Shown here piece by piece: positions 1 to 5,021 of a DNA stretch of 5,021 bases. The notes under the pieces are model-generated. The model was not told the origin of the DNA. It saw only the letters and a program-made list of their open reading frames with translations, and ran no database searches. The position numbers and the translations under genes are program-made. This DNA comes from Alphaproteobacteria bacterium (GTDB lineage: Bacteria; Pseudomonadota; Alphaproteobacteria; RS24): contig RFZE01000109.1 of assembly GCA_009920875.1 (NCBI GenBank), positions 1 to 5,021 of the forward strand. Direction: 5' to 3'. The stretch's first letter is position 1. Each line of letters begins with the position of its first letter.

Positions 1-939
1 CATTTGCTTTATGCGCGCTTTTACACCCGCGCCATGCATAAGACCGGCCATTTGGCGGTTGATGAGCCTTTTGCCGGCCTGTTCACCCAAGGCATGGTAT
101 GCCATGAAACCTATCGCCATGCGGATGGCTGGCTTTCGCCCGATGAGATTGAGAAAACCGCCAATGGCGCCGTGCTGGCCGCCGATGGCAAAACGGCGGT
201 GAAAATCGGCGCGGTTGAGAAAATGTCCAAATCAAAGAAAAACATTGTCGATCCGGATGATATTATCGAGCGCTATGGCGCTGACACGGCACGCTGGTTC
301 ATGCTGTCCGACAGTCCGCCCGAGCGCGATGTGCAATGGACGCAAGACGGCATTGAAGGGGCGTGGCGCTTTGTGCAAAAAGTTTGGCGCTTGTTTGATG
401 CCGAGCGCGGTGATTTTCGCGATCAATTGGCGGCTCCCGAGGGCGCGGCGGCGGCGCGCCTTTATGCGCAAGTGCAGGCAACCATTGATGCGGTGACGCG
501 CGAACTGGACGGGCTCGGCTTTAATCGTGCCGTCGCGCGGCTTTATGAATTGGTCAACGCGCTGGCCGCTTTTAAGGGCGACGGCGATGAAGATAAAATG
601 TGCCGCGCCTATGGGTTGGCGCAATTAATGAAATTGCTGTCGCCGATGATGCCGCATTTGGCCGAAACCGGCTGGGGCGAATTGGGCGGCGACGGCCTGG
701 TTGCCAATGCCGCTTGGCCTGAGGCCGATATGTCGGTTCTGGTCAGCGATGAGGTGGTTTTGCCGGTGCAGGTTAACGGCAAAAAACGCGGTGAAATTTC
801 CGTGCCGAAATCGGCCGAGGCGGCTATAATCGAAGACATGGCGCTGAGCGACGCTGGGGTGGAAAAATTCATTGACGGCAAAGAGATACAAAAAATCATT
901 ATTGTCCCCGGGCGGATTGTCAATCTCGTGGTCAAATAG
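1..939 (+). CDS. leuS: Leucyl-tRNA synthetase, C-terminal part (5' end outside the window)
   Basis: Class I aminoacyl-tRNA synthetase that attaches leucine to tRNA-Leu in the cytoplasm. The frame is open from base 1 (HLLYARFYTRAM, typical of the LeuRS catalytic core), so the first base is not a start; 312 residues are visible. The class I signature KMSKS is at visible residues 74-78 (bases 220-234), followed by KKNIVDPDDII and the GADTARWFML stretch of the helix-bundle junction. The alpha-helical anticodon-binding domain follows. The small C-terminal tRNA-contacting domain occupies roughly the last 60 residues (PVQVNGKKRGEISVP to the end). The distance from KMSKS to the C-terminus, about 239 residues, fits bacterial LeuRS of about 860 residues, so the 3' end looks intact. 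The gene ends in TAG and overlaps the start of lptE. Identity is secure from motifs and order. Confidence 0.97.
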   Translation, partial: HLLYARFYTRAMHKTGHLAVDEPFAGLFTQGMVCHETYRHADGWLSPDEIEKTANGAVLAADGKTAVKIGAVEKMSKSKKNIVDPDDIIERYGADTARWFMLSDSPPERDVQWTQDGIEGAWRFVQKVWRLFDAERGDFRDQLAAPEGAAAARLYAQVQATIDAVTRELDGLGFNRAVARLYELVNALAAFKGDGDEDKMCRAYGLAQLMKLLSPMMPHLAETGWGELGGDGLVANAAWPEADMSVLVSDEVVLPVQVNGKKRGEISVPKSAEAAIIEDMALSDAGVEKFIDGKEIQKIIIVPGRIVNLVVK

Positions 940-1441
940 ACGCTTTATTTTAGTCGCGGCATTATGGGTTGCGCTGGCCGTCTCAGCCCGCGGCTTTCAG
1001 CCGGTATATAAAATCAGCAATGACGGCGCGCTGCCGCTTTATGCTCTATCCGTGCCCGAAACCGAGCATGGGCGCGCCTTGGCGGCCGCTTTGCGCGGGC
1101 GTTGGGAAAAGCGGGACGATGCGGCTTTTGATGTGACCGTCACAATTGATGAAAATGCGCGTGACAGCCAGCTTGACGCGCGCGGCGTCGCATCGCGCAT
1201 TGAACTTGATTATATATTGCGCGCCACATTGCGCATGGGCGAGGCAAACGAAAAGGGCGAGATGCGCTTTACCGAGAGCAAAAATTTTGTTTTGCGGCAT
1301 AGCGAAAGCATGGCACGCAGCGCCAGCGGTGCCGCCGATTTGACGCAGCGCCGCGATTTGGCGCGCCTCGCCATGCAAAGCCTGGCCGAGCGGCTGGTGT
1401 TGCGGCTGTCTCAGCACTTGCCACAAGAGGTCATGCCATGA
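917..1441 (+). CDS. lptE: LptE-like LPS-assembly protein with a non-canonical, cysteine-less signal peptide
   Basis: Likely the alphaproteobacterial LptE, the outer-membrane partner that plugs the LptD barrel during lipopolysaccharide export. Support is the position between leuS and holA, the size (174 residues from this start), and an N-terminus with a basic NRR followed by a hydrophobic core (FILVAALWVALAVSA) and then GFQPVY. That motif normally follows the lipid-modified cysteine as CGFxPxY. Here the cysteine position is arginine (codon CGC, 989-991), so lipidation is not expected; VSA before it could instead serve signal peptidase I. The start is uncertain. TTG at 917 gives a normal 24-residue signal peptide but a poor ribosome site; TTG at 872 has a GGGGTGG upstream but a very long n-region. 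No ATG is available. The gene overlaps leuS by 23 bp and holA by ATGA. The mature part has weak sequence signatures, as is usual for LptE. Confidence 0.8.
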   Translation: MSISWSNRRFILVAALWVALAVSARGFQPVYKISNDGALPLYALSVPETEHGRALAAALRGRWEKRDDAAFDVTVTIDENARDSQLDARGVASRIELDYILRATLRMGEANEKGEMRFTESKNFVLRHSESMARSASGAADLTQRRDLARLAMQSLAERLVLRLSQHLPQEVMP

Positions 1442-2502
1442 AATTGAAAGCGCATGAAGTCGATGGCTGGGTGAAGGGCCTGAGGGCCGATAAAGCACCG
1501 GCATTGGTTTTAGTCTATGGCCCCGATCGCGGCGGCGTGCATGAGACGGCAAAAGCTTTGCGGCACGCCTATTTGGGTGACGCTTATGACCCGCTGCAAT
1601 ATGTTGCGCTCGATGAGGGCGCTTTGGCCGGACAGCCCGGCCTGTTGGCCGATGAGGCCGCAGCCCTGCCAATGTTTGGCGAGCATAAGCTGGTCCATAT
1701 CAGCGGCGGCGATGCGGCCGTGCAAGCGGCAGTGAAGTTTTTTCTTGCCACATTGGATGCCGGTGCGACCATGTCGGGCGCCGCCATGGTGATTGTCGAG
1801 ACCGATAATTTGCGCCCGACCGCGCCGTTGCGCAAAGCGGCCGAAGGCCATAAGGCGGCCATGGCCTTGCCGTGTTATGCACTGGAAGCGCGCGATATTG
1901 GGCGTCTCATTCGACAATATTTGGAGCAGGAAAATTATCGCATTGAGGCACAGGCCATGGATTTGCTGACCGCGCGCCTGGCCACGGATCGCGGCGTCAT
2001 TCAGCGCGAATTGGAGCGCCTGGTGCTTTACAAAGGCGTGCGCGCCGCCAAGGCCGAGCCGGGCATGGTGACCGGCGATGATGTCGAAGCCGCTTTGGGC
2101 GACCAGGCGCAAGGGGATTTTGACCGGCTGATTGACAGTGTCGCGCTTGGCCGTCTTGACGAAGCCGACCGCGCTATGGCGCGCCTTGAAGCGGCGGGCA
2201 CCAACGCCGCCGGCGCTTTGGCCATGGCACGATTACATTTTCAAACCTTACATTTGGCGCTCGGGCAAATGGAGCGCGGCACGGCGCAAACAAAAGCGCT
2301 TGGCGCCTTTCGCCCACCTTTACATTTTCGGCGCAAGCCCTTGGTCGAACAGCAAATGCGCCTATGGTCGAGCAGCAAATGTGCGCGCGCTTTGGAAATT
2401 CTAAATGCGGCGGAGAAAGCCTGTCGCGGCAGCGCCGGCGGTTTGGCGCAAGCGCAAGCCGGTAATGCGTTGTTGCGCATCGCGCGTGCGGCGCAGCGCT
2501 AA
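1438..2502 (+). CDS. holA: DNA polymerase III subunit delta
   Basis: Delta subunit of the clamp loader, which opens the beta sliding clamp for loading onto DNA. It has 354 residues, in the usual 330-350 range. The degenerate P-loop region LVLVYGPDRGGVHE lies at residues 23-36, matching the alphaproteobacterial YGPDRGLV type; delta is an AAA+ fold protein that does not hydrolyse ATP. The central part has LRPTAPLRKAAEG, where delta proteins carry their conserved LRK. Next is DRGVIQRELERLVLYKG, the hallmark of the second domain. The C-terminal collar domain has RLHFQTLH and MRLWSSSKCARALEILNAAEKACR. The ATG overlaps the lptE stop (ATGA), with AGAGG 7 nt upstream, so translation is probably coupled to lptE. 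It converges on parB. Two short near-duplications lie near its 3' end and are reported separately. Confidence 0.95.
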   Translation: MKLKAHEVDGWVKGLRADKAPALVLVYGPDRGGVHETAKALRHAYLGDAYDPLQYVALDEGALAGQPGLLADEAAALPMFGEHKLVHISGGDAAVQAAVKFFLATLDAGATMSGAAMVIVETDNLRPTAPLRKAAEGHKAAMALPCYALEARDIGRLIRQYLEQENYRIEAQAMDLLTARLATDRGVIQRELERLVLYKGVRAAKAEPGMVTGDDVEAALGDQAQGDFDRLIDSVALGRLDEADRAMARLEAAGTNAAGALAMARLHFQTLHLALGQMERGTAQTKALGAFRPPLHFRRKPLVEQQMRLWSSSKCARALEILNAAEKACRGSAGGLAQAQAGNALLRIARAAQR

Positions 2503-2536
2503 GCGCGCCGGAGAAATAAACGCGTGCGGCGCAGCG
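2483..2536 (+). repeat. 16-bp exact direct repeat duplicating the holA tail
   Basis: CGCGTGCGGCGCAGCG occurs at 2483-2498, just before the holA stop codon, and again at 2521-2536 in the intergenic gap. The copies are offset by 38 bp and followed by CTAA and ATAA respectively. The first copy encodes the last residues of HolA (RAAQR). The second copy is non-coding. It looks like a local duplication of the gene end, but chance in GC-rich DNA cannot be excluded. Confidence 0.6.
2490..2509. terminator. Possible hairpin at the holA end, not a classical terminator
   Basis: GGCGC at 2490-2494 can pair with GCGCC at 2505-2509. An inner GC/GC pair closes a GCTAA loop that contains the holA stop, with one bulged A. 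No T-run follows on either strand. If it ends transcription of the convergent holA and parB transcripts, it is not a standard intrinsic terminator. The rest of the 52-bp gap (2503-2554) shows no gene or recognisable site apart from the second repeat copy. Confidence 0.2.
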
Positions 2537-2554
2537 ATAATGCGAATTGAAAAA

Positions 2555-3523
2555 TTAGCCGCGCAGCAAACGGGCCATCAGCGCGTCCAATTGTTCAAGC
2601 GTCTTATAGGCAATGCGCAGCTCGCCACCTTTTTTTCCTTTATCATCAAGCGCCACATTAAGCCCCAAAGCGTCAGCCAATTGCTTTTCAAGCTGGCGTG
2701 TATCGGCGGATTTTTCCGGCGCGGCGCGCCCTGAGCCGGTCGGCTTTTTGTCGGTTGCGGTGCCTTGCGCGGCGACCAGCTTCTCCACGGCGCGCACACT
2801 CATGCCGCTTTTGACAATCTGCTTGATAAGCGCCGCAGCGTGTTTTTCAGGGTTTTGCAAACCCAGCAAAGCGCGCGCATGGCCCATCGAAACCACCCCG
2901 TCAATCAGTGCCTGTTTGATGGCCGACGGCGCACCACTCAGCCGCAACAAATTGGCAATATGGCTGCGGCTTTTGCCGATAGTCTCGGCCAGCTCTGCTT
3001 GCGTATAGGCGAACTCATCGATAAGCCGTTGATATCCTTCAGCTTCTTCGACCGGATTGAGATCGGCACGCTGGACATTTTCGACCAGGCCAATCTCCAA
3101 AGCGGTGACATTATTGACCGGCTGAACAATCACCGGCACTTGGTGCAGCCGCGCCTGTTGCGCGGCACGCCAGCGCCGTTCACCGGCAATGATTTCGAAG
3201 CCGTCACCGGCCCGGCGCACCAGCAAGGGCTGCAGCACGCCCGATTTCTCCACCGAGGCGGCGAGCGCATCCAATTCTTCCTTGGCGAAATTTTTACGCG
3301 GCTGAAATGCGCCCGCTTTCAACTCGTCAATACCGACATAGCGCAAGCCGCCATCAGCCGCTTTTCTGGCGCCTTGACCCGGCACGATCTGATCTTGCGG
3401 CGGCGCGACGGCGACCGGCGTCGGCGCCGCATCGCCGATCAGGGCTGACAAGCCGCGCCCCAATCCGCGATTTTGCTTTTTCTTGCCGCCTGGCTTTTGT
3501 GCCTGTGGTTTGCTATCGCTCAT
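2555..3523 (-). CDS. parB: Chromosome-partitioning protein ParB (CTP-dependent clamp)
   Basis: Binds parS, loads as a CTP-dependent sliding clamp, spreads along neighbouring DNA and activates the ParA ATPase to segregate replicated origins. From the ATG at 3523 it has 322 residues. A basic N-terminal tail leads into RGLGRGLSALIGD (about 19-31), the ParA-interacting region. The ParB/N CTP-binding domain (about 60-155) carries QPRKNF, the GERRWRA motif (114-120) and LVENVQRADLNPVEEA (from about 146). A helix-turn-helix, TQAELAETIGKSRSHIANLL (174-193), contacts parS. The last 45 or so residues form the leucine-rich dimerisation domain, ending RLLRG. An in-frame GTG at 3532 would add three residues. 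I prefer the ATG because GGGTGA sits 5 nt before it, though this site is weak. It starts 12 bp after parA ends, so it is almost certainly co-transcribed. Confidence 0.96.
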   Translation of the reverse strand: MSDSKPQAQKPGGKKKQNRGLGRGLSALIGDAAPTPVAVAPPQDQIVPGQGARKAADGGLRYVGIDELKAGAFQPRKNFAKEELDALAASVEKSGVLQPLLVRRAGDGFEIIAGERRWRAAQQARLHQVPVIVQPVNNVTALEIGLVENVQRADLNPVEEAEGYQRLIDEFAYTQAELAETIGKSRSHIANLLRLSGAPSAIKQALIDGVVSMGHARALLGLQNPEKHAAALIKQIVKSGMSVRAVEKLVAAQGTATDKKPTGSGRAAPEKSADTRQLEKQLADALGLNVALDDKGKKGGELRIAYKTLEQLDALMARLLRG

Positions 3524-3535
3524 TTTCGTCACCCA

Positions 3536-4366
3536 TTATGCCGCTTGACGCGCTCGCTCGCGCCGCACCAACTCTCCGGCCAATTGCATATAGGCCAGCG
3601 AGCCGCTGCATTTATGGTCATATAATAATGCCGGCTTGCCGAAGCTCGGCGCCTCGGAAACCCGCACATTGCGCGGAATAACCGTATCATAAACCAGCCC
3701 GTCAAAATGGCTGCGAACATCGGCATCGACCTGCGCCGAAAGATTGTTGCGCGCATCAAACATGGTCAGAACGATGCCCTGAATGTCGAGCGCCGGATTC
3801 AGACTGCCCTTGACCTGCTCAATTGTGCTGAGCAATTGGCTCAGCCCTTCCAGCGCGAAAAACTCGCATTGCAACGGCACCAAGACCGACTGCGCCGCCA
3901 CCATGGCATTCAGCGTCAGCATGTTCAGGCTTGGCGGACAATCGATAAAAATATAGGAAAAGCGGCTATTGGCACTGTCGCCCATATATTCGGCCAGCGC
4001 ATCGGCAAGGCGGTGAATGCGCCGCTCATGGTCGGATAGTTCGACCTCGACACCGAGCAAATCCATGCTGGCGGGGACCAGATGAAAGCCCGGCACGGCG
4101 GTTTCGCAAATCGCCTCGGCGAGGCGCGCCTCGCCAAGCAAAACACCAAAGCTGGTGGTGGTGCGCGCAGCTCGGTCAATGCCCAGACCGGTTGACGCAT
4201 TGCCTTGCGGGTCAAGGTCGACCAGCAAAACCGTTTCGCCAATAGCGGCCAGAGCGGTGCCGAGATTAATCGCCGTGGTCGTTTTGCCGACACCGCCCTT
4301 TTGATTGGCCAAACACATAATGCGCGGGGTGGGCGGCAATCCGGCGGGGGACGAAAGGGCGGTCAA
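3536..4366 (-). CDS. parA: Chromosome-partitioning ATPase ParA (Soj family)
   Basis: Deviant-Walker ATPase that binds the nucleoid as an ATP dimer and moves ParB-parS complexes. It has 276 residues, slightly above the usual 255-270 because of a short N-terminal tail. Deviant Walker A is KGGVGKTTT at 23-31, with the signature lysine K23 and K28. The A' motif VLLVDLDPQGNAST is at 46-59. Walker B is YIFIDCPPSLN at 138-148, with D142. The C-terminal IPRNVRVSEAPSFGKPALLYDHKCSGS is typical of Soj/ParA. The start is TTG at 4366, supported by a strong AGGAG six nt upstream; the internal ATG (residue 17) lies too close to Walker A. It is a small ParA without an N-terminal DNA-binding domain, which fits a chromosomal ParAB and not a plasmid type Ia system. 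It lies between rsmG and parB in one apparent operon. Confidence 0.97.
   Translation of the reverse strand: MTALSSPAGLPPTPRIMCLANQKGGVGKTTTAINLGTALAAIGETVLLVDLDPQGNASTGLGIDRAARTTTSFGVLLGEARLAEAICETAVPGFHLVPASMDLLGVEVELSDHERRIHRLADALAEYMGDSANSRFSYIFIDCPPSLNMLTLNAMVAAQSVLVPLQCEFFALEGLSQLLSTIEQVKGSLNPALDIQGIVLTMFDARNNLSAQVDADVRSHFDGLVYDTVIPRNVRVSEAPSFGKPALLYDHKCSGSLAYMQLAGELVRRERARQAA
4118..4135. repeat. 18-bp perfect palindrome inside parA
   Basis: GGCGAGGCGCGCCTCGCC equals its own reverse complement. The flank at 4112-4117 (CGCCTC) can pair alternatively with 4121-4126 (GAGGCG) across a 3-nt loop, so two mutually exclusive hairpins are possible. On the coding strand it encodes GEARLA within GEARLAEA of ParA (residues 78-85). 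It may simply reflect a repeated GAG GCG codon pair. Confidence 0.55.
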
Positions 4367-4370
4367 TCGG

Positions 4371-4377
4371 CTCTCCT
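4371..4377 (-). promoter_or_regulatory. Ribosome binding site deciding the parA TTG start
   Basis: The - strand reads AGGAGAG followed by CCGA and then TTG at 4366. AGGAG lies 6 nt from the start codon. This is the clearest Shine-Dalgarno in the window, and it supports TTG rather than the ATG 48 bp further in. It sits in the 41-bp gap after the rsmG stop, where I see no obvious promoter or terminator. Confidence 0.75.
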
Positions 4378-4407
4378 GTGATGCTAAACCTTCCGAGCCA
4401 GCCGCCT

Positions 4408-5021
4408 TTAATGGGATAGCGGTGCCAGGGCGGTAATTTCCAACAGCCGCGCATCAGCATTTGTATCGCTGACATGCGCCTTATATTTCAGTTTCCAATA
4501 TTGTTCGCTTGCCGTCAATTCTTCTCGCCAATTGCGCCCCTTATGCAAGAGCGCAACTGTGGATGAATCGCAAAACGGGTGCAAAAGCCCCAATAAATCG
4601 CCCAAGGGTGCCAAAGCACGCGCCGTTATCACATCAATCGCCGCCAGAGCCGTCGGCGGGGCATCGCCCAAAGCCTCAATGCGGCTATGGTAAACGCCGG
4701 CCGTCAGGCCAATATCGGCAATTACCGCGCGGAGAAATGCCGCCTTTTTGCGATCGCTTTCGACCATATAGAGGCGTGCCGCCGGTTTTTTTTCCGCCAG
4801 CATGATGGCCAAGACCAGGCCGGGCAGGCCACCGCCGCTTCCCAGATCGAGCCATGTTTTGGCAGTTGGCGGCGCATAACGCAAAATTTGTGCCGAGTCG
4901 GCCGCGTGGCGGTGCCAAAAATCCGCCAACGTCGTCGGCCCGACCAGATTGACCGATTGCTGCCATTTGCCCAACAAGGCCTGAAAAGCCATTAGTTGGA
5001 TCAATGTTTCACGTGAAACAT
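4408..5021 (-). CDS. rsmG: 16S rRNA (guanine527-N7)-methyltransferase RsmG, start beyond the window
   Basis: SAM-dependent methyltransferase that makes m7G527 in the 530 loop of 16S rRNA; older name GidB. Visible motifs are KWQQSVNLVGPTTLADFWHRHAADS near the N-terminus (the family's KWN..NLV.....FW.RH..DS), the SAM-binding loop WLDLGSGGGLPG, ESDRKKAAFLR, and VITARALAPLGDLLGL. The C-terminal part has LLHKGRNWREEL. Counting from GTT at 5019-5017, 203 residues are visible, close to the full family length of about 205-220. A TTG at 5004 could serve as a start, but the frame stays open to the window edge and reads VSRETLIQL. VSRET is the usual RsmG N-terminal motif in alphaproteobacteria, so the true start lies past 5021 and the 5' end is truncated here. 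These VSRET codons are also the parS site. The gene is followed by parA after 41 bp. Confidence 0.95.
   Translation of the reverse strand, partial: VSRETLIQLMAFQALLGKWQQSVNLVGPTTLADFWHRHAADSAQILRYAPPTAKTWLDLGSGGGLPGLVLAIMLAEKKPAARLYMVESDRKKAAFLRAVIADIGLTAGVYHSRIEALGDAPPTALAAIDVITARALAPLGDLLGLLHPFCDSSTVALLHKGRNWREELTASEQYWKLKYKAHVSDTNADARLLEITALAPLSH
5005..5020. other. parS: parS centromere site (ParB-binding)
   Basis: TGTTTCACGTGAAACA is the exact 16-bp consensus palindrome bound by chromosomal ParB (Spo0J) proteins; here the palindrome extends to 18 bp (5004-5021). It is the only copy in the window and lies about 1.5 kb upstream of the parB start, inside the 5' part of rsmG. On the - strand its bases are read as VSRET codons. 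It is the expected nucleation point for the ParB encoded at 2555-3523. Confidence 0.95.

Noticed and set aside
1132..1144. Operator-like palindrome TGTGACCGTCACA in lptE
   Set aside because: Short, within coding sequence encoding DVTVT, with no promoter nearby; probably chance.
1626..1642. GGCCGG/CCGGCC hairpin with a 5-nt loop in holA
   Set aside because: No T-run, internal to the gene, and such GC stems are common in this composition.
1510..2112. Open frame on the - strand opposite holA (200 codons)
   Set aside because: Shadow of holA; no family features or convincing ribosome site, and the same holds for the - strand frame at 1046-1672.
2233..2328. TTACATTT three times within 96 bp of holA
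   Set aside because: Irregular spacing and explained by coding of repeated LH dipeptides; not a structured repeat.
2765..3448. Long open frame on the + strand opposite parB (227 codons)
   Set aside because: Antisense shadow of parB in GC-rich DNA; no recognisable domain, while parB on the - strand is fully supported by motifs.
4558..4566. DnaA-box-like TCATCCACA on the - strand, next to a GANTC site
   Set aside because: One mismatch from TTATCCACA, single and inside rsmG; about one such match is expected by chance in 5 kb.
4786..4793. Run of eight T (A8 on the coding strand of rsmG); also seven T at 2630-2636 in parB
   Set aside because: Possible slippage tracts, but both frames continue intact through conserved sequence and encode ordinary lysine codons; no evidence of programmed frameshifting.
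1..5021. A novel defence, mobile or secondary-metabolite system
   Set aside because: All coding space is taken by conserved housekeeping genes in a common alphaproteobacterial order; no integrase, transposase, tRNA, CRISPR repeats or unexplained gene was found.

Overview
This window is a conserved chromosomal housekeeping locus of a bacterium that looks alphaproteobacterial. The evidence is the gene set and order: leuS, lptE and holA on the + strand converge on rsmG, parA and parB on the - strand. A canonical parS site overlaps the VSRET codons of rsmG. The DNA is moderately GC-rich by eye, and TTG appears as a start codon. I cannot name a genus from the sequence alone.

Layout. Positions 1-939 hold the C-terminal third of leucyl-tRNA synthetase, whose 5' part lies outside the window. 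Next comes a small LptE-like LPS-assembly protein (about 917-1441), whose start overlaps the end of leuS. The DNA polymerase III delta subunit gene holA (1438-2502) overlaps lptE by ATGA. A 52-bp convergent gap follows. The - strand then carries parB (2555-3523), parA (3536-4366) and rsmG (4408 to beyond 5021). Read in transcription order this is rsmG-parA-parB with short gaps, so it is probably one operon. Its upstream part, commonly mnmE-mnmG in this clade, would lie to the right of the window.

How the genes work together. ParA and ParB form the chromosome-segregation system, and the parS at 5005-5020 is the DNA site ParB loads on, so the window holds all three parts of the partition machinery. 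RsmG methylates 16S rRNA. HolA belongs to the replicative clamp loader, LptE to LPS export and LeuRS to translation. They share a neighbourhood rather than a pathway.

I found no mobile element, CRISPR array, RNA gene or new multi-gene system; every stretch over 100 bp is explained by a conserved gene. Points worth a second look are: an LptE whose lipobox cysteine is replaced by arginine; parS embedded in rsmG codons; an 18-bp perfect palindrome inside parA; a strong shortage of GANTC sites; and two local near-duplications in and after the 3' end of holA.
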